Assembly: GCA_023212725.1 (NCBI GenBank)
Contig: JALBYF010000027.1
Span: 1-64,000 of the forward strand
DNA from: Tranzscheliella williamsii
Taxonomy: Eukaryota; Basidiomycota; Ustilaginomycetes; Ustilaginales; Ustilaginaceae
Length of the DNA stretch: 64,000 nucleotides
Reading direction: 5' to 3'
Positions 48,561-58,111 of the stretch are shown here, in pieces; positions within the stretch are counted from its first letter, which is position 1; the number at the start of each line of letters is the position of its first letter. Made by a program: the position numbers and the translations under genes. The notes under the pieces are model-generated. The model had not been told where the DNA came from and ran no database searches. It saw only the letters and a program-made list of their open reading frames with translations.

Positions 48561-49449
48561 GGCTCAACAGCAACTGGCAGGAAAGAAGCGCTCGACTCGG
48601 CGGTTGCCAGACGGAGCTAGCCTCACAGGACGACCGAAGAACGCAGGTGATTGAAGGCGAGGGTGAAGGTGAGCATGACAAGGGTTGTGTTAATCACCAT
48701 GGCAACCTTGCCCTATTACAAGATGTTAGATCGGCGCCGTCCTATGAAAGCGGTGGTCGGCCAATTCCAAGCTCCATCGCCGTGTGCAATAAAAAAAAAA
48801 AGAAAAAAATCTTTGCCGTAAATCCATTCGTTCGATCCGTGTCAGAGCCATTGAAATATGAAAATGAAAATCACATTAAATTGCCCTTGACAGGTGCATT
48901 AACCTAATTTTCGTTGCTGTGTGTCAAGCAAACCAGAGCCACATCATCTGATCTCTAGTGATGAACAGAGGATGCGGTTGCCAAAGCGTACGAAGCGGTG
49001 GCTGGTGTGCATAGCGTGGCGGGGACGGATCACCACGAGGGAAAGGGCGGGGTGGCGGGTGAGAGCGGCTCGAGTCATCTAGTGAAAAGCTTTTCTCCCC
49101 GCTCTTGGCTTCGCTTCGCTTCGCCTCGTCTCGGTCGCATCTCGCATCTCTAGCCGCCCGCGTTCACTCGTCCCCTGCCTGGGCAGGAATTGACCGAGGC
49201 ATGACTCGCCCCGCCTCGACTTCCGTTCTTCGCCATGCCACAATCGTTAACCTCGCACTTCTTCCTACTAGTGTCGCTCTTTACAGCTTCTGAATCGGCA
49301 GCGCTGGTGGGGACCCCGCGATGCGAAGACAGCCAGCCTGGCATCGACCCAAGTTTCTTCCTCCTCCGTAGCTGTGCCTTTCGTTCTTCCTTAGCTTCCT
49401 TCATTTCATCTTTGCCGTTCTTTCCTCCGTCACCAATTTTACCTCCAAT
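48561..49449. promoter_or_regulatory. Shared promoter region of the quinate dehydrogenase and permease genes
   Basis: An 889-bp region between divergent starts. It contains an A-rich run near 48789-48808 and an AT-rich stretch near 48855-48915. No paired regulator site of the Aspergillus/Neurospora quinate type was found by eye. Confidence 0.45.
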
Positions 49450-51123
49450 ATGGGGTTTCTCAGCCGCGTCGAAGACCGGCCAACGCCATCCGCTGTCTAC
49501 AACTGGCGCATATGGATGCTCGCCGGTATCGCCTCCTTCGGGTCCATGGCCATAGGATACGATTCCGCATACATCGGCGGGACTATCGCCCTCCCCTCCT
49601 TCATCCAGTCCTTTAACGGCGGTAAGCCCTTCTCTGCTTCTGTCTTGGCCAACCTTGTCACCACATATCAGGCAGGCGCCTTCTTTGGCGCCTTCGGGGC
49701 CCACCCTGTCGGCCATTTTCTTGGAAGAAAGTGGGGCCTGTTTATCTGCTCTGTCATTTTCACCATCGGCGCCGTCATCATGACCATTGCTTCGCCCGCC
49801 ACCCACCTCACGCCCATCTACGTCGGCCGTGCCGTTGCCGGCCTTGCCATCGGCGCCGCCTCCAATCTCACCCCCATGTACATTGCTGAAATCTCGCCCG
49901 CGTCTATGCGAGGCCAGGCCGTCGGCGTCTACGAAATTGGATGGCAGATCGGCGGCATCGTCGGCTTCTTCATCAACTACGGTGTCATCCAGACCCTCTC
50001 CCCCAGCGTCATGCAGTGGCGCATCCCCTTTGCCGTTCAGATTATTCCCGGCGGCCTCTTCATGATCGGTTGCTTCTTCCTCGTCGAGTCACCCCGATGG
50101 CTCCTCTCGCGCGGCCGCATCGAGGAAGCGCGTGCCCGTCTTTCCTACATCCGCCACCTGCCCACCACCGACCCCTACCTCGTCGAGGAATTCAACCAGA
50201 TGGACTCTTCTATTGCCCAGATTCGCAACGCTGTCGGCGGCGACTCGTACTGGGCGCCCTTCAAGTCCACGTTTACCAAGGGCAGCCTCGTCCGCCGCCT
50301 CCTCTTCGGCTCCTCGTTGTTTGCCGCTCAAAACGCAAGCGGGATCAATTCGATCAATGCTTACTCCCCGATCGTCTTCAGATCGCTGGGCGTCAGAGGG
50401 ACTTCCACGGGTCTGCTGACGACCGGCATCTTTGGAATCATCAAGACCGTAGGCTCGTTTGTCTACATTCTTTTCCTCGTCGAGACGGTCGGTCGCAGGA
50501 AGCTGCTCATGATCGGCTCGGCTGGCGGAGCGCTGGCCATGTACTACATCGCCGGCTACATTGCCATTGCGCAACCGGAGAAGAACGTCGACAGCGCCTC
50601 GGCTGGCCTCAGCGGCTCAGGTGTCTCGGCGCTCGTCTTTTTCTACATATGGACCGCTTTCTACGGACCTACTTGGAATCCGACGCCGTGGGTGGTCAAT
50701 AGCGAGATCTTTCCCAACGAAGCTCGGCCTATTGCCCAGACGGTCGCGTCCGCCTCCAACTGGCTGTACAACTTTGCCATCTCGCAGGGCACGCCGCACA
50801 TGTTTGAGACAATGGGCTATGGAGTCTACCTCTTCTTTGCGTCTTTGATGGTCTTGAGCATCGCCTACATCTTCTTCCTGCTGCCCGAGACCAAGGGAGT
50901 TCCGATCGAGGAGATGGACCGTCTCTTTGCCAAGCGCCCAGCGCGCCATGCCCACACCGCCATCATGGATGACCTCCGCCGCAAGGGCGCCAAGCAGCAA
51001 GCTACCAACTTTGAGCATCGCGGAGAGCTAGGCCTGCTCGCCAAATACCACCTCGACGGCCGCTCGAATAGCTCCCTCCCCGCCGACAAGGAGGACGACG
51101 GTACCAAGGCCGAGCTCGTTTAA
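49450..51123 (+). CDS. Quinate permease, MFS sugar-porter family (QutD/qa-y-like)
   Basis: A 557-residue, 12-helix transporter starting MGFLSRVEDRPTPSAVYNWR, an N-terminus characteristic of fungal quinate permeases. Sugar-porter signatures are present: GYDSAYIGG in helix 1, HFLGRKWGL after helix 2, GRAVAGLAIGAASNLTPMY, the PESPR-type VESPRWLLSRGR, and the C-terminal PETKG (LLPETKGVPIEEMD). The YELGWQIGG-type segment (VYEIGWQIGGIVGFFINYG) also matches QutD. It should import quinate by proton symport at the plasma membrane, feeding the dehydrogenase encoded divergently upstream. The C-terminal cytosolic tail is about 75 residues. Single exon. Confidence 0.9.
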   Translation: MGFLSRVEDRPTPSAVYNWRIWMLAGIASFGSMAIGYDSAYIGGTIALPSFIQSFNGGKPFSASVLANLVTTYQAGAFFGAFGAHPVGHFLGRKWGLFICSVIFTIGAVIMTIASPATHLTPIYVGRAVAGLAIGAASNLTPMYIAEISPASMRGQAVGVYEIGWQIGGIVGFFINYGVIQTLSPSVMQWRIPFAVQIIPGGLFMIGCFFLVESPRWLLSRGRIEEARARLSYIRHLPTTDPYLVEEFNQMDSSIAQIRNAVGGDSYWAPFKSTFTKGSLVRRLLFGSSLFAAQNASGINSINAYSPIVFRSLGVRGTSTGLLTTGIFGIIKTVGSFVYILFLVETVGRRKLLMIGSAGGALAMYYIAGYIAIAQPEKNVDSASAGLSGSGVSALVFFYIWTAFYGPTWNPTPWVVNSEIFPNEARPIAQTVASASNWLYNFAISQGTPHMFETMGYGVYLFFASLMVLSIAYIFFLLPETKGVPIEEMDRLFAKRPARHAHTAIMDDLRRKGAKQQATNFEHRGELGLLAKYHLDGRSNSSLPADKEDDGTKAELV

Positions 51124-52160
51124 CCGTCCGCCTGCCTGCCTGCCTGCCGAGCCTCTTCCTTGTCTCCCCTTTTCCATATACGCATCTTGTCATTCCTTCC
51201 AAACAATCTTATCGCATTCACATTTTTGTATTCTTAGACATTGCCATCAGCACCCGCCTGTACCATCCTCTGCTCCGCTGTCGTGGCATCTGTGCCGGCA
51301 TCTACTCTGTTGTAGTGGCGCTGTCAAATAGGATCAGCTTTACTTGCCCTAAGAGACAGCTTCCTGCGTCGTTTATGCGCCTTGCTTCATTAGTTGTCGC
51401 GTGGGGCCCGATGTACCGCCCCGATCCTTCTGCTCAGTCGGCTGGGTGGGATCGCAGCGAATACAAAGACGGCGTATGCGTAGCGTGAAATGTGGAGTGG
51501 CTTTTACCGTGATGAGTGCGGCTTGCAGGGATTGTAATGCGATGCTGTGTAGTTCGGACTACAGTCTGAGTCGGGTTGCTAGTAAAGTGGCCATCACGCT
51601 GGTCAATACTAATATTCACACGTAACTTGTCCTGGGCATGGATCACTTATCGGCTAGTCAGTAGTGAGGAGTACTCAATACAGCAACGGCGATGGTGGCC
51701 ACCCTACACCGGTTCTCCTTACTCTCCACCGCCGTCTCCACCCTCCTAGATATTGCCCGCCTGTTCGTCAGCATCGACCCCGGACATCCGTCATCTGCAG
51801 TGCCGCTAACGTGTCACACCCTGCCTCGTCTCCCGCTGCTGTGCCTGCGGTCTGGACAAGTATAGCTAACGCACCCTCGCTATAGCGCCTTGACACCGCG
51901 CAGCGCCACGTCCACCTTGGCGTCGGCTCTTACGCCTTGCGAAGCAGTGTTGTTATCCGTCTCGCATTGCGCATAGCAGCGCTGGGAGCTGGCAGATGCT
52001 AGTGAGATCCGCCATCTAGCTCTTTTCGTCTTCGCCCGCCCGGATCGTTTTATACGTCGCCTACGCTATATATTGCTGCATTTAGAGCCGATACACAATC
52101 CTTGAAGGTAGTGCGCTGCGCCTTTCCTCCACCTCTGCGTGCTTGCGAGGTAGCCCCATC
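51124..52160. other. Intergenic, about 1 kb, no gene seen
   Basis: Holds the 3' flank of the permease and the promoter of the deubiquitinase. Short open frames only; no RNA gene recognised. Confidence 0.5.
52067..52072 (+). promoter_or_regulatory. Possible TATA box of the deubiquitinase gene
   Basis: TATATA about 90 bp upstream of the ATG at 52161. Inferred from position only. Confidence 0.35.
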
Positions 52161-55100
52161 ATGCCTGGCATCGTCGGTGCTGGCGCTGGAGGCCCTCGGC
52201 CGTCCGAGGGCCACATGTCCCAGTCAGCCTCGTCCAGCGCCTTTCTGTCTCCAAACCATCCCATCAATCTTCGCAAACAGGCGCAACCCAAACTGGACTC
52301 CAGCTTTTCCGTCAAGACCTATATCGGCGCCGCCAACGCCCTCCTCGAGAAAGCAAAGGCCGCCGATGCCCAGGCTCAGATGGAAGTGGCCTTCGTCAAC
52401 TACCTCAAGGCCGCCGGCGTCGCCTCCTTCATCTCCAAGCACGACGAGTGGCCCAAGATACAAAAGGCCCGAGGCTCTGTATATCAGTCCTACAACGATC
52501 TCATGAAGCAGGTCCCTTCCTTCATCGAACGCACCAAGCGTATAGAGGAGCAGCTGCGCGTCCGTGAGGAGCGCAATGCCGAGCTTCAAAAGGAGGCCGC
52601 TGTGCAGGAGGCCCACCGCAAAGGAATCCAGCCTGCTCAGCAGCTACAGCAGCAGACACAAATGACCATGGACTCTCCGCCTTCCGGCTCTGACGAAGGC
52701 CACGTCCGCCATGGCACCGATGCCTCTCCTATCGATGATCACGCCACCAGCAGCCGTATGGGCAATTCGCTAGCAGATCGTCTCCAGGCCCTGAGAAACA
52801 GCGCCGCGACAGACCCTGCTGAGCTCCGCGCCAGATCCCGTTCCGGCAGCCTCGGCTCCACCTCGGCTTTACCACGGTCAGCGGGCGACTTAGCCTCCCA
52901 TCTCGAAGCATTGGCAGAGGACAACCACGCCGATCCAGCGGCACCCCAGCCGCCGGTCGCCAGAGGCGACGGCCACTCCTCTCCCAGACTTCCCGGCGAC
53001 GATACCTTTTCCATGACTACCGTCGATCGTGCGCTCCGGGCAACCCACGCTTCGCAGCGTTCCTCTGTTGTTCCGACACCATCGCAGTTCGCCACCTCAT
53101 ATCCCAGCATTGACGACTTTGAAAGGAGTTCGCCCCAACAACGCGACGCAGCGATCAACGGCGAGCAGCAAGACGCGTTTCCAGCGCCGCCTTCGCACCC
53201 CGTCGGAGCTGCGAAGCGTCCGCTACCTCAACCGCCCTCAACCGCCCCTACCGATGTTGCGCGTGAATTTGCCTTGGCCAGAGACGTCCCGGAACCCTTT
53301 TCGCCGCCAGCCCAGGCGCAGGCACCCCGCAGCATCGATGGGCTCCCGTTCACCCAGTCTCAACAACATCCCCAGCCTATACGCCTTTCGTCCGGCTCCC
53401 GCGTTCCCACATTGCCGTCGCAACCGCAGAAATCAGGGAGCCAACCACACGCCGACACCCAAGTGGCTGACTCTACTTCGCAATCCCTCGTTGTCGGAAG
53501 CAAGCCAAGTCTGCCCATGAAGAATCACATTACTGTCCAAGAGCTTTTCTTCTACCTCAATCCCGGCTTCGAAGAATTCACCGACGCAGACGGCGGCCGC
53601 AAGATCGGAAAGAAAAGAGGGCTCGACGTCTTGCTCCTCGACGTGCGCAGCAGGTCCGAGTTCGAGCTCGGCAGGATCCCGGGCGGTAAGACGGTCTGCA
53701 TCGAGCCTGTCATCCTCCGTGAAGGCATGACCTCCTCCGAGATCCAAGACAGGCTTGTCCTCTCACCGCAGGAAGAACAAGCCGCCTTTGCCTCCCGCAA
53801 TCAGTTCGATTTGGTGGTTCTTTACGATCGCAATCTGCGCGCCCTGCGGGGCTCGGCAAGGGATCAATCTTCGCAGGATGCTCAGACCCGCATGGAGATC
53901 CTGATCAGAGCTATCTATGAGAACGAGTTCTCCAAAACACTCAAGCACCAGCCCGTCCTGCTCGTCGGTGGTATCGAGAGCTGGTCAAAAAGCCTCGGCG
54001 ACAAGCTGATAGCCCGGGATCCGTCTTCCTCGACCGCGTCTGACACAGCAAAGTCGCCGCCCCACGCCAGCGCCAGGAGGACCAGCATCTCGTTTGAGGC
54101 TGGCACCCGCTTCCCCTCCGCCGCCGATCCTACCACCCGCGCAGCTACTGCCGAACAGCAGGCGCAGCAGCAGGAGCTCAAGCGTGCCCGGCGGCAGCAG
54201 CATATTCTTCCTGACAGTGTCGCTGACGGGACGTCCTCGCCGCCAGCCATCTCATCCCGGCACAGTGGCGCCATGCACACTGGTCCTGCATACCCATCCG
54301 GGGCTCCGAATGGTGGGCCCTCGTCCTTTGCCTCCCTTTCGGGCGGCTACAGCGCCAGCAACGGATATGCTCAGATGGACGGAAGCGGCAACGGCTTCAG
54401 CGTTCCGTCTCTGCCGGCCCGGGCTTACCAGTCGCCTGGCGCCGGCAGCCCTGGCATGGTGCCTTCCGGAGCCCCCTCCTTCCCGCCTACTGCCGCACGC
54501 AGACCGCCCTCGCGGTCCAACTCGTCAGGTAATTTCGACTATCCACAGCTCAAGCCATCGGGAGCTTCGTATGGCCTGGCGACGCCGCAGCCTCCTCCCA
54601 TGGCCGCCTCCACGTCCTCACCTGCGCCAGCGGGCCATAACGCAAGATCGCACTCCATCTCTTCAGCGTCCACCTCGCTGGTCCCGGCAAGCGACCCCTC
54701 GAAGAAGCAAATCATGGCGCCGGGCTATGCAGGCCACCTGACGACACAGTCGCGCATGTATTCCAACCCGACCAGCGGGCGAAACGCCGACGAGATTCGG
54801 ATCGGCCTCACGGGCTTGAAGAATCTGGGCAACTCGTGCTACATGAATTCGACGCTGCAGTGTCTGTCGGCCACCATCCCGCTGGCACGGTTCCTGCTGG
54901 ACGGCTCCTACAAAAAGGCCATCAACCGCACCAATCCGCTAGGCACGCAGGGGGCGTTGGCCGAAGCGTTTGCCCAGCTGGTACGGGTGATGTGGTCGGA
55001 GCAGTACACGTTTGTCTCGCCAGTGACGTTCCGCGAAGCAATGGCGCGCTTTGCGCCCTCTTTCAAGGGCTTCGACCAGCACGACTCGCAGGAGTTTCTG

Positions 55101-55883
55101 GCGATCCTGCTCGACGGTCTGCACGAAGATCTCAACTACATTGTCTCGCGGCCGCCGGCGATCGACATGACGCCGGAACGCGAAAAGGAACTGGAAACAC
55201 TGCCGCAGCAGATCGCGAGTGTCAAGGAGTGGGGCATCTACCGCATGCGCAACGACTCGCTGATCGTCGACTGGTTCCAGGGCCAGTTCCGCAACAAGCT
55301 GACCTGTCTGACGTGCGGCAAGACCAGCACGACCTACGAGGCGTTTACCTACCTGTCGCTGCCCATCCCACACGGGCGAGGGATCAGCAAGGTGACGCTG
55401 CAGCAGTGCATGGACGCGTTTGTGCGCGAGGAGGTGCTGGACAAGGGCGACATGTGGAACTGCCCACGCTGCCAGAAGGCGCGCAAGGCGACCAAGCGGC
55501 TCTCGATCTCGCGGCTGCCGCAGGTGCTGCTGATCCACCTGAAGCGCTTTTCGTTCAAGGGCCCGTTCACCGACAAGGTGGACACCACGGTGACGTTTGC
55601 CACCTCGGCGCTCGACCTGACCAATTACATGCCGCCGCCGCTGCCGCCGGGCGCGGTGGCCAAGGGGGCGCCCGTCAGCCAGAGCCAGCAGCCGCCGTAC
55701 CTGTACGACCTCTATGCGGTCACGCACCACTTTGGCTCGCTCAACACGGGCCACTACACCGCCACCATCCGCAACCACGCCGACTGGTGGTACTGCGACG
55801 ACTCGCGCATCGTCAAGGGCGACGACCGCCAGCTCCGCACCAACTCGCCCTACGTGCTCTGGTTCCGCCGCAAGCCCAACTAG
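52161..55883 (+). CDS. Ubiquitin-specific protease, Doa4/USP8 type (MIT-like, rhodanese and USP domains)
   Basis: A 1240-residue protein from ATG 52161 (MPGIVGAG). An N-terminal helical USP8-dimerisation/MIT-like region lies at about 30-140. A long disordered linker leads to a rhodanese domain at about 450-600 (LDVLLLDVRSRSEFELGRIP), whose catalytic-loop Cys is absent (VVLYDRN), so it is probably a binding module. The catalytic USP domain spans about 880-1240: Cys box NLGNSCYMNSTLQCL, a CxxC ... CxxC zinc ribbon (CLTC, CPRC), His box GSLNTGHYTATI and the final DDSRIV/YVLWFRRK. In yeast, Doa4 recycles ubiquitin from cargo entering multivesicular endosomes. Ubp5 or Ubp7 relatives share this layout. 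It converges with RTF1, only 162 bp apart. Confidence 0.9.
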   Translation: MPGIVGAGAGGPRPSEGHMSQSASSSAFLSPNHPINLRKQAQPKLDSSFSVKTYIGAANALLEKAKAADAQAQMEVAFVNYLKAAGVASFISKHDEWPKIQKARGSVYQSYNDLMKQVPSFIERTKRIEEQLRVREERNAELQKEAAVQEAHRKGIQPAQQLQQQTQMTMDSPPSGSDEGHVRHGTDASPIDDHATSSRMGNSLADRLQALRNSAATDPAELRARSRSGSLGSTSALPRSAGDLASHLEALAEDNHADPAAPQPPVARGDGHSSPRLPGDDTFSMTTVDRALRATHASQRSSVVPTPSQFATSYPSIDDFERSSPQQRDAAINGEQQDAFPAPPSHPVGAAKRPLPQPPSTAPTDVAREFALARDVPEPFSPPAQAQAPRSIDGLPFTQSQQHPQPIRLSSGSRVPTLPSQPQKSGSQPHADTQVADSTSQSLVVGSKPSLPMKNHITVQELFFYLNPGFEEFTDADGGRKIGKKRGLDVLLLDVRSRSEFELGRIPGGKTVCIEPVILREGMTSSEIQDRLVLSPQEEQAAFASRNQFDLVVLYDRNLRALRGSARDQSSQDAQTRMEILIRAIYENEFSKTLKHQPVLLVGGIESWSKSLGDKLIARDPSSSTASDTAKSPPHASARRTSISFEAGTRFPSAADPTTRAATAEQQAQQQELKRARRQQHILPDSVADGTSSPPAISSRHSGAMHTGPAYPSGAPNGGPSSFASLSGGYSASNGYAQMDGSGNGFSVPSLPARAYQSPGAGSPGMVPSGAPSFPPTAARRPPSRSNSSGNFDYPQLKPSGASYGLATPQPPPMAASTSSPAPAGHNARSHSISSASTSLVPASDPSKKQIMAPGYAGHLTTQSRMYSNPTSGRNADEIRIGLTGLKNLGNSCYMNSTLQCLSATIPLARFLLDGSYKKAINRTNPLGTQGALAEAFAQLVRVMWSEQYTFVSPVTFREAMARFAPSFKGFDQHDSQEFLAILLDGLHEDLNYIVSRPPAIDMTPEREKELETLPQQIASVKEWGIYRMRNDSLIVDWFQGQFRNKLTCLTCGKTSTTYEAFTYLSLPIPHGRGISKVTLQQCMDAFVREEVLDKGDMWNCPRCQKARKATKRLSISRLPQVLLIHLKRFSFKGPFTDKVDTTVTFATSALDLTNYMPPPLPPGAVAKGAPVSQSQQPPYLYDLYAVTHHFGSLNTGHYTATIRNHADWWYCDDSRIVKGDDRQLRTNSPYVLWFRRKPN

Positions 55884-56045
55884 CCCTCCCCCGCCGCTCC
55901 TGTATTCTACCGCACGCCAAACACCACACACGCGGGACACCGTCCAGCGGAGCCACACTGCGCTGCATTGCCTGTGCATCGCCTGCTAGCGAGGGGAGAA
56001 AGGGGGATGGGGATTCCGGCTCGAATGCGGGGGGTGTGGTGCGGG

Positions 56046-57683
56046 CTAGAAGTCGCCGAGGTCGACCTCGACGGTGGTGGCGAGGTTCTTGACCGCGCCG
56101 GCGCGGTTCGTGGCGGGGCGCGGGGTGGGGACGGGGGCGGGGGCGGGGGGAGTGGCGGTGTGTGCGGCCTTGGCGCGGGCGTTGCGCTCGACGTTGGAGA
56201 GTTTGGAGCGGTCTGCCGCGCGGTTTTTCTCGTGGATGGCGGCGAGGCGGGCCTCGAGGGACTGAGGAGGGGGGGGGGGATGGCGGGCGGCAGGGGTGGC
56301 GGTGGGGTGGGTGGGCGCGAGCGCGCTGGCGCCCATGACCGAGACCGCGTCGTTGCGGAGGCGCTTCTTGGTGGCGAGCATCTTGTGGATGTCGTGCTCG
56401 GTGAGCGGGTCGGTGAAGAACCGGTCCAGCGCATCCGCCTTTGCCCGAACCGCAGCCGCGCGCGGGGCCCGCTGCTTGGCAGCAGCAAGAGTGCGCAGCC
56501 ACCGCTCCCGCTCGCTCTCGCCAAAGTCGGAGCGCGAAAGCATGCTCAACTTGGCCTCAAACTCGTGCCCGTTGTGCTCGAACGCGAGAAACACATTCGT
56601 CCAGCGGCCCGACCCGTCGGCCGAGAGGTCGTAGAACTTGCCCGGCTTCTCGACCACGTCGGTGATCTGGTGGATGCGGTAGATCTCCTCGGCGCCGCGG
56701 CCGTCGTCGCGCGGGCGCGACCCCCAGGAGAAGCGGAAGAACGCGCCGATAAGCGCCTCCTTCCACCGCGGCGCGTAGAGGCGCTGCTCCAGCGTATCGC
56801 GCGAGATGCGCGCAGCGTTGAGCTCGGCGAGGCTCGGCGGGTCGTCGGTGCGCGCCGCGCCGTAGAGCTCTGCGTCCGAGTCCGAGTATCCGTCGTCGTC
56901 CGAGGAGCTGGCGTAGCCGCGACGCCGGCGCGGCTTGGCGGCGGTTGTCTCATCGTCGTCGTCGTCGGCGCGCGCAATGCCGGCGGCCTTGTCCTTGCGC
57001 CGGCGACGGAGCTCGGAGAGCTTGGCGGACTTGGCGTCCGTCTGGCCGGGCGGTTTCTTCTTGCGGCTCTTGGCGGCGGACGCGGCGCCGGAGTACGCGT
57101 AGTCGCTCTCGGCATCTTCGGCGTCCTCCTCGTCGTCTGAGCTGTCCGAGTCCGAGGCGTGTGCGCGGCGCCGCGTCGGGGCGCGCGGTGTGCGCGCGGG
57201 CTTGTGGCCGCCCTTGCGCGTGGCGCCCGCGGCCGCCTTCTGCGCGCGCACGAGCGCAGCGAGCTCCACCTTCTGCCGCCGCTTGTTCAGCTCGTCACGC
57301 CGCCGCGCCAGGATGTCCTCGCGCTCCAGCTCGTTCATCGCCATGAGCTCCTCCATGTCCCGCGCCGACTTGTAGATGCCCTGGTACGGGTACGCCTCCG
57401 CGGCGTCCGCATCGTCCGACCCTTCCGCGTCCAGGTCCGACCCGGCACCGTCCGCGCCGTCCGAATCGCCCGACTCGTCCAGCAGCTCCAGCCGCCGCTT
57501 CTTGGCCAGCGACGCCGCCTCCTTCCCCGCCCCCCGCTTCCGCCCAGCCCCGCCACGCACCCCCTCCTCATCCTCCGAAGACATCCGCGTCTCCCCGCCC
57601 CCCATCCGCCGCATCCCCTTCCCCTCATCCTCCGACCCACCCGCCAGCGCCAGCAGCTCGTCGTCCAGTCCTCCACCCGACAT
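56046..57683 (-). CDS. RTF1: RNA polymerase-associated protein RTF1 (Paf1 complex)
   Basis: A 545-residue protein starting at ATG 57683 (MSGGGLDDELLALAGG), a start typical for Rtf1 orthologues. The N-terminal half is strongly acidic and Ser-rich with basic patches. The Plus3 domain is at about 275-410 (SLAELNAARISRDTLEQRL, FFRFSWGS, YRIHQITDV, FLAFEHNGHEFEAKLSMLS). A C-terminal helical segment with DIHKMLATKKRL follows. Rtf1 binds phosphorylated Spt5 through Plus3 and promotes H2B ubiquitination and transcription elongation in the nucleus. The coding DNA is extremely GC-rich, which explains long spurious frames on the opposite strand. Single exon. Confidence 0.92.
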   Translation of the reverse strand: MSGGGLDDELLALAGGSEDEGKGMRRMGGGETRMSSEDEEGVRGGAGRKRGAGKEAASLAKKRRLELLDESGDSDGADGAGSDLDAEGSDDADAAEAYPYQGIYKSARDMEELMAMNELEREDILARRRDELNKRRQKVELAALVRAQKAAAGATRKGGHKPARTPRAPTRRRAHASDSDSSDDEEDAEDAESDYAYSGAASAAKSRKKKPPGQTDAKSAKLSELRRRRKDKAAGIARADDDDDETTAAKPRRRRGYASSSDDDGYSDSDAELYGAARTDDPPSLAELNAARISRDTLEQRLYAPRWKEALIGAFFRFSWGSRPRDDGRGAEEIYRIHQITDVVEKPGKFYDLSADGSGRWTNVFLAFEHNGHEFEAKLSMLSRSDFGESERERWLRTLAAAKQRAPRAAAVRAKADALDRFFTDPLTEHDIHKMLATKKRLRNDAVSVMGASALAPTHPTATPAARHPPPPPQSLEARLAAIHEKNRAADRSKLSNVERNARAKAAHTATPPAPAPVPTPRPATNRAGAVKNLATTVEVDLGDF

Positions 57684-58111
57684 CGCACCTAGTCTGCGCC
57701 CGTACGCTGTACCGTACGGCTCTTCTCCGCGAGTACTACAGCGAGCCGTGCCAACCTCGAGCGGCTGACAGCGTGTGTCGTCGAAGCCGTGTGTGCGGGG
57801 CAGCGCTGCGTTATGCCGGTGATGGTGGGCAGCAAGCAAGCGCCATCGAGCGGAGGATTGGAAGTTCGTTCTTGTCGGCCCAACTCGACGGCGCGTCGGA
57901 TCCGAGCGAGCAAGGAACTTGTTAGATTCGGAACAGAAAAGCTGTTAGATTCGGCGTGGATAGCATTACAGATACGACGGCGACGACACGGCACAACGGC
58001 GTCTAGACTAGGCGATGCGATGCAGGGATACAGACGGAGGCAGGATGCCAAGGCATAACGACAGAACGGCAGAACGGAAGACGCGATACGCGATACGCGG
58101 CAGGAGGAGCG
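57684..58111. other. Intergenic, no gene seen
   Basis: 428 bp containing the RTF1 promoter and the 3' flank of the dehydrogenase gene. Nothing else recognised. Confidence 0.45.

Noticed and set aside
45321..51123. Interpretation of exporter, dehydrogenase and permease as a secondary-metabolite cluster
   Set aside because: No polyketide synthase, NRPS, terpene or other backbone enzyme is present; the dehydrogenase and permease are explained by quinate use.
54836..56092. 418-codon plus-strand frame inside the deubiquitinase
   Set aside because: Out of frame with the clear USP domain and made of Ala/Gly/Arg/Val low complexity.
55968..57140. 390-codon plus-strand frame opposite RTF1
   Set aside because: Antisense shadow produced by the extreme GC bias of RTF1; no domain and no independent start context.
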